A DNA stretch of 12,800 nt. Source: Gammaproteobacteria bacterium UBA6968 (lineage in GTDB: Bacteria; Pseudomonadota; Gammaproteobacteria; Pseudomonadales; Azotimanducaceae). The DNA lies in assembly GCA_002450255.1 (NCBI GenBank), contig DJYW01000123.1:39481-52280 (forward strand). Reading direction: 5' to 3'. Position numbers and translations under genes: made by a program. The number at the start of each line of letters is the position of its first letter. Positions within the stretch are counted from its first letter, which is position 1. The notes beneath the pieces are model-generated. The model was not told where the DNA came from, made no database searches, and saw nothing but the letters and a program-made list of their open reading frames with translations. Shown here piece after piece: positions 1 to 7,453 of the stretch.

Positions 1-2526
1 GTCACGCTGCAAGCAGTCGAGCAAGACTACATGCAACAGGAGCTCCGGCAACAAGTGGAAGCGCTCAAAGCGGCGAGTCGTGTAGAACCGACTTCCTCTA
101 GTAACGCGCGAACGCGCGCGAAAATTTTGTGGCAATGGGTTAACTCATATGCTTTGGCTGGCGGATACGTGCCCGTTAACCTGACGGCAGCGTTGCGCGT
201 TAATAGCAATCAGACTGTTACCAAGGCGGCTGCAAAAGCGCTGGATGACTATATTATCGAGTTGACGCTTTTAGATGAAGAACCTGCTGCTATCGGCTCT
301 CTGACGGCTACTACAGGCCCTTTTGAAGTGCGCGGTTTTGCCACGATTCAACAGACTTACACGGTGGGAACTCGGCCGATCTCACCGGGCGGTGGCTTTG
401 CCGTCGCTAAACACTTTATGACCGATAACGGCTTGTTTCAGACCACGGACCCGAGTCGAGCGAATTTCGTCGATATCGCAACATCTAATAACCGCGCTCA
501 TTTTGTTCAGGACAGCGTGCCAATAACAGGCATGCATGGGGGATTTCGTGGTGCCGAACCAGTCTTGTTTTTTCGTTTGGCTGCAGGGCGTTTAAACCCG
601 GGTGATACTGTGACCATCACTTATGGCGCGCGATCGGGAGACGGACCGGGCATGCAACTGCCCAGCTTTTCCAGCGACCGTATGCCATTTCCGTTATACG
701 TTGACTTCGATGGCCGTGGACCTTTGTTTTCGCTGCCCATACAACCTATTCGCGTGCAGGGGCGAGCAGTGGCAGGCGTACATGGATTTGCGCCATCCGT
801 AGTGCGGCCTGGTGAGTCGTTTGAACTGTCGATCCGCGCTCAGGACGAGTTTTACAATCGCGCTGTCGGACCGATTCCCGGGTGGAAAGTGTTCGCAAAC
901 GGGCTTGAGCTTCTTGATGTGCCAGCAGGGTTACAAGCCCTGCAAACGGTTAAGGGCCTGCGCTTTACCGAACCCGGCGCGTATCACTTGCGTATTGAGT
1001 CGAGTGATGGCCGTTTTCGCGGTGTCGCTAATCCGGTGTTAGTTGATTCGACTGTTGAACGCATCTACTGGGGTGATACCCACGGGCATTCCGGGTTTGC
1101 AGAAGGTGTCGGAACGGCTGATCGATTCATGCAATGGGCAAAGGATGACGCAAGACTGGATTACGTTACTCACTCGGAACACGACATCTGGCTGGATGAC
1201 GCCGAGTGGCAAACTTTGATCGAGAACGTTCAGAAATATTCAGAGAAAGACCGATTTGTCGCTTACCTGGGTTACGAATGGACCTCACGCAACCAATTCG
1301 GGGGGCATCACAATGTGCTATTTCGCACACCCGATCAGCGCCAACGTGTACCGGTACAGTTTTTTCCGACGTTGACTGAGCTCTATCACGGTTTGCGGCA
1401 GCAACACGCTCCGGAGGATGTTGTGATCATTCCTCACGCTCATCAAACGGGAAACTACCGTTTGAGTGATCCAGACATGCAACCCTTGGTAGAGATCATG
1501 TCCCAGCATGGTACTTTCGAGTGGTTTGGTCGGTATTACTTAAATCATGGACATGAGGTGGGCTTCACCGCAGCGAGCGATAACCACCTCAGTCAGCCTG
1601 GTTATACGGCACCAATAGGGGGCTCGCTTTCTCAGCGGGGCGGTTTGGGTGCAGTGTTTGCGTCCAAACATGGTCGCGACGAAATTTTTGATGCGCTGCG
1701 TAATAAGCGCAGCTATGCCACGACCGGTGATCGCATCATTCTTGATGTGGCCCTAAATGATGCGGCAATGGGCAGCCGAGTTCCATTTAGTCCTGCGCGA
1801 GACCTCCAAGTCCGAGTTATTGGTACAGCGCCCATCGAACGCGTAGACGTTGTTAAAAACGGTGAACTTTTGACCAGTAAGTCTTTTTCTAAAAAGTCGT
1901 CTGCTAACGGCTTGGCGACCAATCGAGAAGAAACATTTGAGCTGCGTTTTTACAGTGCAGCTGAGCCTTATCATAAGGGTGATAATCCTCGTGGTTGGCG
2001 GCCCTGGCGCGGCACTTTGACACTGCAAGACGCGGAGCTGCTCGACCTTTCAGCGACAGACTTCGTTGATCCCAACAATCAGCTCCTGCGTATTGATGCG
2101 GAAAATCCAAATCTAGTCCATTTTGCCACGGCGACCCGGGGCGAGCGGAGTACGATTCGTCTAAAGCTCAAGGGTCGTAAAGAAACAGCGCAGATTAGAG
2201 TCAAACTGCAGGAGGATAAAGAGTTCGGTGGTGGCCCGCCTTTCTACCGGGTTTTGCAAACGGTACCCGCGACTGAGTTTTCACTGTCTCTAAAAGAGAG
2301 TCTCCTAGCCGAGTCCGGAACGGTTGAGCATCAGATTGTACAGGACAGCTATGTAGACCGCGTTAGCCTAGGTCGGATGCGGCGCTCTGGACCTAAAGAG
2401 GTGACTTTTGCCGTGTCTGACGAGGGAGATCGGCATGGCGACTATTACTACGTGAGGGTGCTTCAAAGCAATGATGCCATGGCTTGGTCTAGCCCAATTT
2501 GGGTGGGCGGACATCGCAGCCGCTAG
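1..2526 (+). CDS. DUF3604 family protein (PHP-like fold), 5'-partial at window edge
   Basis: The frame is open from base 1, and the first ATG (31) has no Shine-Dalgarno sequence before it, so the true start and any signal peptide probably lie to the left. From ATG 31 there are 831 codons. The C-terminal two thirds match what I know of DUF3604, a PHP-superfamily relative predicted to be metal-dependent. Counting from ATG 31, the metal-site candidates are His351-Gly-His353 in a WGDTHGHS motif, His381 and His384-Asp385 in THSEHD, His469 and His471 in IPHAHQTGN, and Asp517/His519 in AASDNH. The roughly 340 residues before this are beta-rich and probably a separate N-terminal domain. The substrate is unknown; an exported phosphoesterase-like hydrolase is inference. 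No partner gene lies close: about 400 bp of non-coding DNA follows. Family assignment is firm; enzymatic function is not. Confidence 0.85.
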   Translation, partial: VTLQAVEQDYMQQELRQQVEALKAASRVEPTSSSNARTRAKILWQWVNSYALAGGYVPVNLTAALRVNSNQTVTKAAAKALDDYIIELTLLDEEPAAIGSLTATTGPFEVRGFATIQQTYTVGTRPISPGGGFAVAKHFMTDNGLFQTTDPSRANFVDIATSNNRAHFVQDSVPITGMHGGFRGAEPVLFFRLAAGRLNPGDTVTITYGARSGDGPGMQLPSFSSDRMPFPLYVDFDGRGPLFSLPIQPIRVQGRAVAGVHGFAPSVVRPGESFELSIRAQDEFYNRAVGPIPGWKVFANGLELLDVPAGLQALQTVKGLRFTEPGAYHLRIESSDGRFRGVANPVLVDSTVERIYWGDTHGHSGFAEGVGTADRFMQWAKDDARLDYVTHSEHDIWLDDAEWQTLIENVQKYSEKDRFVAYLGYEWTSRNQFGGHHNVLFRTPDQRQRVPVQFFPTLTELYHGLRQQHAPEDVVIIPHAHQTGNYRLSDPDMQPLVEIMSQHGTFEWFGRYYLNHGHEVGFTAASDNHLSQPGYTAPIGGSLSQRGGLGAVFASKHGRDEIFDALRNKRSYATTGDRIILDVALNDAAMGSRVPFSPARDLQVRVIGTAPIERVDVVKNGELLTSKSFSKKSSANGLATNREETFELRFYSAAEPYHKGDNPRGWRPWRGTLTLQDAELLDLSATDFVDPNNQLLRIDAENPNLVHFATATRGERSTIRLKLKGRKETAQIRVKLQEDKEFGGGPPFYRVLQTVPATEFSLSLKESLLAESGTVEHQIVQDSYVDRVSLGRMRRSGPKEVTFAVSDEGDRHGDYYYVRVLQSNDAMAWSSPIWVGGHRSR

Positions 2527-2729
2527 AGCTTTTATGTGAAAGTTCTAGAAACTGCAATGAGAAGCACTGTAGCGAGAAAATCTGTTTAGCGGTAGGCGCT
2601 GGTTTGTTGATCCTAGGTGATTGGTCCGTTGATTCACAGGCAGCGATGATTCAAAGCCTGCGCTGCCCTCGCTATTTGGGTCCCATTACTTTGCTTTGTG
2701 TCTGGCAGGGAAGCACCTGAGCAATGTCA

Positions 2730-2746
2730 CTTTTTGTAACAAAAAG
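2730..2746. repeat. Short perfect inverted repeat (7-bp arms)
   Basis: CTTTTTG and CAAAAAG flank a TAA spacer, giving perfect 7-bp arms. The sequence is AT-rich and has no following T-run, so it is a poor terminator. It could be a protein-binding palindrome or a weak RNA hairpin. Confidence 0.4.
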
Positions 2747-2776
2747 ATTGACTCTTTCGCTGCGCTTGAAAAGAAT

Positions 2777-2803
2777 AAGGAATTGTCGATTCCTTCTATT
2801 TTT
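2777..2803 (+). terminator. Possible intrinsic terminator downstream of DUF3604 gene
   Basis: AAGGAAT and ATTCCTT (perfect 7-bp arms, 5-nt loop) are followed by CTATTTTTG. The stem has low GC content and the T-run starts a few bases late, so this is a moderate candidate. It lies about 250 bp past the DUF3604 stop codon and before the next plus-strand gene. Confidence 0.4.
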
Positions 2804-2923
2804 GCGGCTTAAACGCGATCGTTATTCCAGAAGGGGAGCAGAGAACCAACAAAAGCGTCACCCGCCGTAGTGTTTAGCTGTTACCAATCCTCAATACTTA
2901 ACCTCTAAATCTAGGATGTATTA

Positions 2924-3331
2924 GTGCGAATAGTGCTTGCGGCTGGAACAATCTTGCTTTTTATCTTGGCGGCGTTACACGCCGTCCTACCCAAGGCCTA
3001 CTTGCTAGCCGGCTTATATGCTGGCGGCGGGTTCCTCGCCCTGTTTTGTCTTAAACAGGACCTCAATCTGGCAGTTTCTAAAGCATTCGCGCTTGCGGCG
3101 ATGGTGTTGATGTTTTTTTATTTCGCTACGTTTTTCAGAATGATCGGCGAATTGTCCAGCACCTGGTATTTCGGTGCCCTGGCGTTTGAAGCTGCCAGCC
3201 TACTGATCTCAGCATTCACGATGATTGTTATTTTATCCGTATACAGCTGTCGACTGAAAGCCGTGTGTACCGGCTGTGATGCGTCGCATCGGGCACTATT
3301 CAGCGCCCCAGAAGTACGCGAGTCCGAATAG
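2924..3331 (+). CDS. Small integral membrane protein, four predicted helices
   Basis: A 135-aa protein starting at GTG 2924, chosen because AGGA (2914-2917) lies at a good distance upstream and no better ATG exists. Hydrophobic segments at about residues 2-21, 26-42, 53-73 and 82-108 suggest four membrane-spanning helices. The C-terminal tail is short and soluble, with Cys109, Cys115 and Cys118; the last two form a CTGC motif that might bind metal or form a disulfide. I do not recognise the family. It stands alone: 397 bp precede it and 136 bp separate it from the XRE-type regulator, so a shared transcript is possible but not shown. Composition resembles the neighbours, so it is probably a real gene of unknown function. 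Confidence 0.65.
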   Translation: MRIVLAAGTILLFILAALHAVLPKAYLLAGLYAGGGFLALFCLKQDLNLAVSKAFALAAMVLMFFYFATFFRMIGELSSTWYFGALAFEAASLLISAFTMIVILSVYSCRLKAVCTGCDASHRALFSAPEVRESE

Positions 3332-3467
3332 TCCGATAATTTAGTTGAACGTTAATGGATTGGGCATCGCAAACGTAAGCTGGCTTGTTTGGCGGCCATG
3401 GCAGCTATGCTCAGCCGCACTTGTCTAAAAGCCCAGCGCGGCAAAGAATCGGAGATAGATTAAGCAC

Positions 3468-3785
3468 ATGAGTAGTTCAGTTGGAGCAAGGATTCGCATG
3501 CTGCGCAAGGCTCAGCAGCAATCGCTGCGTCAGATTGCTGACTTAATCGACATTTCTCACAACACGATTGCTCGCTGGGAACACAATGAAGTTGTCCCAA
3601 ACAAAAAAAACCTTGGGAGGTTAGCTGACTTCTACGGTGTCCGCGAGGCCTGGATTTTATTTGGTGACGAGGGCGATGAGAACCTATCCATGGTAATGGA
3701 AAAGATTAAGAGTCTGTCAGATAGGGACCGCACCCTGATCCTCACTTTGATCGACAATTTTATCCAGTCTGATACAGCCAGCTAA
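3468..3785 (+). CDS. XRE/Cro-type helix-turn-helix DNA-binding protein
   Basis: A 105-aa protein whose first 60 or so residues form a typical HTH_3/XRE domain. GARIRMLRKAQQQSLRQIAD is helix 1-2, and ISHNTIARWEHNEVVPN holds the recognition helix and following turn. The remaining 40 residues (DENLSMVMEKIKSLSDRDRT and on) look helical and could mediate dimerisation. There is no peptidase or ligand domain, so it resembles small phage-type or toxin-antitoxin-type regulators; no toxin partner of the right size and spacing lies beside it. The start at ATG 3468 has only a distant GGAG (3451-3454, 13 nt away), so translation may be weak. A target promoter is not identified. The 136 bp before it holds a GCGGC/GCCGC inverted repeat (3392-3418) but no clear operator. 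Confidence 0.85.
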   Translation: MSSSVGARIRMLRKAQQQSLRQIADLIDISHNTIARWEHNEVVPNKKNLGRLADFYGVREAWILFGDEGDENLSMVMEKIKSLSDRDRTLILTLIDNFIQSDTAS

Positions 3786-3819
3786 GCAGCTTGAGTCGAA
3801 CGCAGCGGGGCTTTAGAAA

Positions 3820-3848
3820 TTGACATAATTATCACATGGGTAAAGCTT
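3820..3848 (+). promoter_or_regulatory. Weak candidate promoter for the 124-aa gene
   Basis: A perfect -35 box TTGACA (3820-3825) lies about 90 bp before the ATG at 3917. The -10 is poor: TAAAGC at 3841 gives a 15-bp spacer and no TATAAT-like hexamer lies at 17 bp. A promoter here is plausible because the gene follows 131 bp of non-coding DNA, but the evidence is only the -35 hexamer. Confidence 0.25.
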
Positions 3849-3916
3849 TTATGACGAAACGCTTTGGTTTAGCGGCCTTCGATCAACAGTGATCTTGGCA
3901 CAGTCGGGAGGAATGT

Positions 3917-4291
3917 ATGAATCGTGCCCTCGAACATATCGTCACAGCTTTTGTGGATTTTGCGTCCAAGAGTGCGCCCAACTTTTATTCAACAGAAGGG
4001 GTGGCGGTTTTCCTTTCTGGAACCATAACACCCGCCGTTCGTGAGCTTACCGAAGATCGCAATAGTGAAACCATTGTCGAGGTTGGTGGCCTGATGCGAG
4101 AAGTTCTGCGTAGTCAGGAATCTACATTGGCTTGGGGCGTGACACGGACGCGATTTGGCGACATTTTGTTTTTATACGACGTCGCCAAGCAGCAGGTTTT
4201 TTTTCATATGTTGCAAGCTGGCGAAAAACAAAGCGTTGTAAAGGCTGCCGTTGAGAAAGGCTTGTTTACGGAATACCCTCCCGCGCAATAG
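3917..4291 (+). CDS. Hypothetical protein, 124 aa, soluble
   Basis: I do not recognise this protein. The start is well supported: GGGAGGA (3906-3912) is a strong Shine-Dalgarno sequence 4 nt before ATG 3917. There is no signal peptide or membrane helix. The sequence alternates helix-like and strand-like stretches (EHIVTAFVDFASKSAPNF, then GDILFLYDVAKQQVFFHML), which suggests a small alpha/beta domain. There are no cysteines and no obvious catalytic motif. It is the last plus-strand gene before a convergent minus-strand gene whose stop codon is only 40 bp away. It could share regulation with the XRE gene 131 bp upstream, but a separate TTGACA box suggests its own promoter. Confidence 0.65.
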   Translation: MNRALEHIVTAFVDFASKSAPNFYSTEGVAVFLSGTITPAVRELTEDRNSETIVEVGGLMREVLRSQESTLAWGVTRTRFGDILFLYDVAKQQVFFHMLQAGEKQSVVKAAVEKGLFTEYPPAQ

Positions 4292-4322
4292 AAAAAAATG
4301 CACTCTGGCGCTTGCAACGTGC
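4292..4322 (-). terminator. Possible terminator for the DUF1566-like gene
   Basis: Read on the minus strand, GCAC and GTGC arms (15-nt loop) are followed by A and then seven T residues (the A-run at 4292-4298 on the plus strand). The stem is only 4 bp, so the evidence is mainly the T-run placed 9-40 bp past the stop codon in a convergent intergenic gap. Confidence 0.35.
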
Positions 4323-4331
4323 GACGTCGGT

Positions 4332-4925
4332 TTACTCCCTTGCGGCCAGTTCTTGGCCTTTTTTGACCATCATTAGTGGCCTAGGCGTTCTTTTTGAAAT
4401 GACGCAGGATGAGACTCCGTCAGCAAATCGAACTCCGCAGGCCAGATTGTCGGCTTTGCCCTCACCGGCCGCCAAGTAGTAGCCCGTGCCGGCTTGAGGG
4501 AAGGCCTGAACATTGACTTTCGGTGTGTGGCAGGCCTCATTAGTAATCGTCGCGTAATCAGATTGATTCGGTAAAGTCCATGCCGTAGCGTCGACGCCAA
4601 TTTGATCTGCAAAACCAGCTATGGCGGCAGTTGCTTCTTCACCGCTGGCCAGGCTAGGCTCGCCGACACATTTATTTCCTTCGAAACGCTGCCCGACCGC
4701 GCAGCGGTACCAAAGCACCCCGCTTTCGCTATGTCTAACGAACCTGTCTCCCACAGCCTCATAACCCGCAATGTCGCCGGTAGAGAAATAGTCTGCGCAC
4801 AAGACATCTACCTCAGCCTGACCGCAGCCAGTGGTCAACAGTCCAAGCAAAAAGGCGCAAGTTACTTTTTTGCCATTTGTTCTTCTGTCTATTCTCGTAT
4901 CCGTTCTATTGGATGTTTGCTTCAT
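4332..4925 (-). CDS. DUF1566-like (Lcl C-terminal domain) predicted lipoprotein
   Basis: A 197-aa protein with a basic N-terminus, a hydrophobic stretch (about 21-32) and Cys34 in LLTTGC. The residue at -3 is Thr rather than the usual Leu/Val/Ile, so the lipobox is imperfect. The mature part follows the DUF1566 pattern: a conserved box GVLWYRCAVGQ...NKCVG (69-88), then WTLPN...YATI (116-127) where family members usually read WRLP, then a GYY...GVRFADG...LMMVKKG ending. Six cysteines after Cys34 (43, 75, 86, 132, 163, 174) could form three disulfides, in line with a periplasmic or surface location. The start is supported by AGAGG 5 nt upstream (4931-4935 on the plus strand). Function within the family is generally unknown. 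It stands alone, convergent with the 124-aa gene and 551 bp downstream of the oxidoreductase gene. Confidence 0.75.
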   Translation of the reverse strand: MKQTSNRTDTRIDRRTNGKKVTCAFLLGLLTTGCGQAEVDVLCADYFSTGDIAGYEAVGDRFVRHSESGVLWYRCAVGQRFEGNKCVGEPSLASGEEATAAIAGFADQIGVDATAWTLPNQSDYATITNEACHTPKVNVQAFPQAGTGYYLAAGEGKADNLACGVRFADGVSSCVISKRTPRPLMMVKKGQELAARE

Positions 4926-4930
4926 CGAAG

Positions 4931-4961
4931 CCTCTGTTTGTACCGTTTAAGTTGACAGAGG
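4931..4961 (-). promoter_or_regulatory. Inverted repeat covering the ribosome-binding site of the lipoprotein gene
   Basis: On the minus strand CCTCTGT, a 17-nt loop, then ACAGAGG form a perfect 7-bp stem. The 3' arm contains AGAGG, the Shine-Dalgarno sequence placed 5 nt before the ATG at 4925. If the transcript starts upstream of 4961, this stem would hide the ribosome-binding site. The pairing is seen in the sequence; regulation is inference. Confidence 0.45.
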
Positions 4962-5381
4962 GTAGCAAATATTGGCCGGGTGGCAAGAAGAGTGTGAGCT
5001 TTTTTGGTGCGCCCCGTTATTTTTGGTGCGAGAGCAGCGCAAATCATTGCTTTTGGCAGAAGTATCAACGCGCTTTATTTTTTTCGCGCAGATTAGTTGA
5101 GCGCTGCCGGTGTTTGAATTAGACGATTGATTTTTTGGCGTCTATCGCGGCGTTTTATCTGGCCGGCTGCAGTCGCCTAATATTATCGGTACAGTCAGTG
5201 TTATAGGCAGTTTGGATTTACATATGTTGATAAGTGGCTTGCATTTCAGAAGGGGATTGCAACACCGAAGTCTGGAATAGTGCCGCCGGCCCAAGCTCAG
5301 TCGGAGCCGATTCTCTCACGCAGGGGTGACGTATGGCCGAAATACGGATATTAATAATTCAGTTCTGAAAACAGGCAGTGA
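4962..5381. other. Intergenic DNA between the lipoprotein and oxidoreductase genes
   Basis: No gene is recognisable here; short frames on either strand lack start signals and protein-like composition. The stretch holds an 11-bp direct repeat (TTTTTGGTGCG at 5001-5011 and 5020-5030) and is T-rich between 5000 and 5160. A promoter for the lipoprotein gene should lie at its left end but I see no good hexamers. Confidence 0.5.
5001..5030. repeat. Direct repeat TTTTTGGTGCG x2, 19 bp apart
   Basis: Two exact 11-bp copies (5001-5011 and 5020-5030), about 80-110 bp upstream of the lipoprotein start. A 19-bp period is close to two helical turns, so the copies would lie on the same DNA face, as expected for a tandem regulator site. 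Function is speculative. Confidence 0.4.
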
Positions 5382-5436
5382 AGGATAGATGCAGTATCGG
5401 GCAAATAGCGTTTTCGCTTTGTACTGCTTCTATCCT
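5382..5436 (-). repeat. Long imperfect hairpin downstream of the oxidoreductase gene
   Basis: Arms AGGATAGA (5382-5389) and TCTATCCT (5429-5436) pair, then a T-T mismatch, then GCAGTA (5391-5396) with TACTGC (5422-5427). Inside, CAAA/TTTG and GCG/CGC close on a TTTT loop. About 21 base pairs form over 55 nt. It lies 41-95 bp past the oxidoreductase stop codon, so it may stabilise the mRNA 3' end or help termination, though no T-run follows directly on the minus strand. It could also be a small dispersed palindromic repeat. Confidence 0.55.
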
Positions 5437-5476
5437 GCCTCACCTGGGTTTGTGTCCGAATGGTGATAACGCCCTT

Positions 5477-6481
5477 TTATGCAATGTCCACGATGATCTT
5501 GCCAAAGTGCTTTCCGCTAGCCTGATAATTAAAGGCGTTGCCTAGCTCCGCTAACGGAAACGTCTGATCGAGAATGGGTTTGATTTGACAAGCCTCTATT
5601 GCAGCAACCATATTGGTCTGCATCTCTGCGCTGCCCACCGCGACTCCGTTCAGCTGCATCTGCTTGGAGAACACCACGGCAACATTGAGGTTCGTCGACA
5701 TACCACCGAGCACGCCGATAAGGGAAACCTGGCCGCCTGTTTTAGTCGCGTAGATGGATTGATTAAGCGTACTGGTGCCGCCGATATCTAATACGTGATC
5801 AACACCGCCATTACTCAGTTTTGCCACCGTGCGGCCCCAATTGGCATCATCCTGATAATTGACGACGTGATCCGCACCGAGCTCGGTCAGTCGCTCCGCT
5901 TTTGCTTCGGACGAAGTGGTTGCAATTACATTAGCGCCTGCAGCTTTAGCCAGCTGTAGGGCGAAGATGGAAACGCCGCCGGTTCCCTCTACAAGCACGG
6001 AATCGCCGGCCTGCATGTTGCCTCTGACCATTAAAGCCTGCCATGCAGTAAGCGCGGCACAAGGTAGTGTGGCAGCCTCCGCAAAACTCAGACCTTGCGG
6101 CATGCGGGTTACGGCGGTTTCAGCTAATAAAGAATATTGGACCGCGCAACCGTGAATGGAGTCCCCAGTCACTGCTGCTGTTTTGCTAGGGTGATGACGG
6201 CCCTCGGTCCAAAGTGGAAAAAACAGTGACATCACGGCATCGCCGACAGCCCAACGGGTTACGCCTTCACCAATTGCGCTGATTGTGCCAGCGCCATCAG
6301 ACATAGGGATTCGCCCGTCATCTGCGGGGATCGAGCCGTTGGCGACAAGCAGGTCGTGGTAGTTGAGAGACGTGGCACGCCAATTGACAACGATTTCGCC
6401 TGGGCCTGGTTCTGGTATGTCCTGCTCGATCAAAGTTAGATTTTCAAAGCCGCCCGGTTTGCGTACTGTCATCGCTTGCAT
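5477..6481 (-). CDS. Zinc-free MDR family NAD(P)-dependent oxidoreductase (quinone oxidoreductase/alcohol dehydrogenase-like)
   Basis: A complete 334-aa medium-chain dehydrogenase/reductase. The N-terminal GroES-like domain includes PEPGPGEIVV (23-32) and SLNYHDLL (38-45), where zinc-dependent members carry a Cys ligand. The Cys/His/Glu zinc set is absent, so it belongs with the zinc-free quinone-oxidoreductase-like group. The Rossmann domain has EGTGGVSIFALQLAKAAGA (165-183) and an IATTSS...K...R segment after the second strand, which usually favours NADPH. The C-terminus SGKHFGKIIVDI is typical. The likely reaction is reduction or oxidation of a small carbonyl, enone or quinone in the cytoplasm; the substrate cannot be told. 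The start at 6481 is supported by GGGGAG 6 nt upstream. It is monocistronic by spacing: 387 bp on the 5' side and 551 bp on the 3' side. Confidence 0.9.
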   Translation of the reverse strand: MQAMTVRKPGGFENLTLIEQDIPEPGPGEIVVNWRATSLNYHDLLVANGSIPADDGRIPMSDGAGTISAIGEGVTRWAVGDAVMSLFFPLWTEGRHHPSKTAAVTGDSIHGCAVQYSLLAETAVTRMPQGLSFAEAATLPCAALTAWQALMVRGNMQAGDSVLVEGTGGVSIFALQLAKAAGANVIATTSSEAKAERLTELGADHVVNYQDDANWGRTVAKLSNGGVDHVLDIGGTSTLNQSIYATKTGGQVSLIGVLGGMSTNLNVAVVFSKQMQLNGVAVGSAEMQTNMVAAIEACQIKPILDQTFPLAELGNAFNYQASGKHFGKIIVDIA

Positions 6482-6868
6482 AATTTCTCCCCATGTATAC
6501 TTCGATTACGGACCCTAGTTTAGTCCATGTCTCCAAGTGATGCTGCGGGTTCGTTCTATTTATAGTTCGGGATGTCGGTTTGAAAGCGTCTTTACTTATA
6601 CTTTGGTGCCGTCGGAACGTTAGCAGTTGCGGGGTTAACTGACGCGTTGTGGTGCCAATCATCGCCGCATAATCTTACGTCGAGCAAAATTTGAGGCGGA
6701 TCGGAAGCTCGTTATGAACCGATAATCGGAGAAATTTGCGTGATGATGCCATTGCAATGCCGAGCAATGCAGTTTGTTTACCTCTGCGTATGTCCTCAAA
6801 CCATCAGGGTGTTGGGCAGGTTTTTTTGAAGAGGTTGTGTTCAGGGTTTTGCGCGCGGCGTTAGGTTG
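6482..6868. other. Intergenic region, 387 bp, no gene seen
   Basis: No plausible coding frame. It holds the candidate oxidoreductase promoter (6559-6586), a perfect palindrome CCGATAATCGG (6719-6729) and a 7-bp direct repeat GCAATGC (6754-6760 and 6764-6770). No clear terminator for the 192-aa gene is visible. Confidence 0.5.
6559..6586 (-). promoter_or_regulatory. Candidate promoter for the oxidoreductase gene
   Basis: On the minus strand CTTTCA (6581-6586) and TATAAA (6559-6564) are 16 bp apart, about 80 bp before the ATG. The -10 is good, the -35 matches only three of six consensus bases. Confidence 0.3.
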
Positions 6869-7447
6869 TTACTTAAAAGTGCCGAAAACGCCGTTTTGAT
6901 AGAGGTAGTCCATGTTCCATTTTTCTTTTAAGAACGTGGAGGAATCTTTGGTTTCAGGCGTGATCACTTCTTCTATTTCGTAACGTTGTGCCGTCTTTTG
7001 AATTTTCATCAGAAGATCAAACAGCCGACTCGAGGGCTCGCTATTAGGTCGCGTATTTGCAGGCGCTTTGCCGGCAGCATAAATAGGGGCAAGTTCGGCC
7101 AACGAGTATTGGTAATCTCTACGTGAAGTGTTTGGGTCGAACACTTCTTTTGTATCGCCGTCTATCAACCAATATAAAGAAGTGCCTCTAACATCGATGC
7201 CTTGGCAAGTGACCAGCTGATCGGTCTTAATGAGCGATTGGAGAAGGCGTGTCGCGAAGAGATCGTCTTCCTGCGCTTTAGGCAGGTGGTCTAGTATTTG
7301 TTCTGTCGCCAGGTATAGATTGTCTTTGCTGTACGTCATGCGCCGGTACTGCACGATTTCAGTAGCGTTCCCCATCGGTCGGAAAATTAGCGAGAACCCT
7401 TCAAAATCGACGATGTAATCGAGATGGTTTGGTAGCGTTTGATCCAT
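6869..7447 (-). CDS. Hypothetical protein, 192 aa
   Basis: I do not recognise this protein. It is soluble, with no signal peptide or membrane helix and a mixed alpha/beta look. Visible segments are an N-terminal beta-rich part (LDYIVDFEGFSLIFRPMG), a helical part (ATEQILDHLPKAQEDD...RLLQSLI) and a middle part SLYWLIDGDTKEVFDPNTSR that may be a beta hairpin. A Pro/Asn/Ser-rich linker (about residues 127-140) precedes a helical C-terminal part with FDLLMKIQKTAQRYEIEE. The single Cys is not in a motif. No Shine-Dalgarno sequence precedes ATG 7447, but a TAGAAT hexamer ends 6 nt before it, so a leaderless transcript is possible. Protein-like composition and length support a real gene; function is unknown. 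Confidence 0.65.
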   Translation of the reverse strand: MDQTLPNHLDYIVDFEGFSLIFRPMGNATEIVQYRRMTYSKDNLYLATEQILDHLPKAQEDDLFATRLLQSLIKTDQLVTCQGIDVRGTSLYWLIDGDTKEVFDPNTSRRDYQYSLAELAPIYAAGKAPANTRPNSEPSSRLFDLLMKIQKTAQRYEIEEVITPETKDSSTFLKEKWNMDYLYQNGVFGTFK

Positions 7448-7453
7448 GTGCGG

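Larger units (their letters stand above)
2527..2923. other. Intergenic region, 397 bp, no gene seen
   Basis: No convincing coding frame is present. A frame that continues out of the DUF3604 gene region to 2720 has unlikely composition and no start signal of its own. The stretch holds two short perfect inverted repeats (2730-2746 and 2777-2795), the second of which may be a terminator, and a ribosome-binding site at its right end for the membrane protein gene. Confidence 0.6.

Noticed and set aside
2499..2720. 73-codon plus-strand frame beginning inside the DUF3604 gene
   Set aside because: It has no own ribosome-binding site, overlaps a certain gene in another frame and has no recognisable motif.
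4877..5122. 81-codon plus-strand frame with many Phe/Trp/Ser codons
   Set aside because: It overlaps the start of the lipoprotein gene on the other strand, lacks a ribosome-binding site and has non-protein-like composition from T-rich DNA.
5390..5467. 25-codon plus-strand frame with an AAGGA motif close to its ATG
   Set aside because: The spacing is too short (3 nt) and the frame runs through the long hairpin, which accounts for the sequence.
6719..6729. Palindrome CCGATAATCGG, found again at 10875-10885
   Set aside because: The second copy lies inside ispB coding sequence and neither is placed near a clear promoter, so a shared operator role is not supported.
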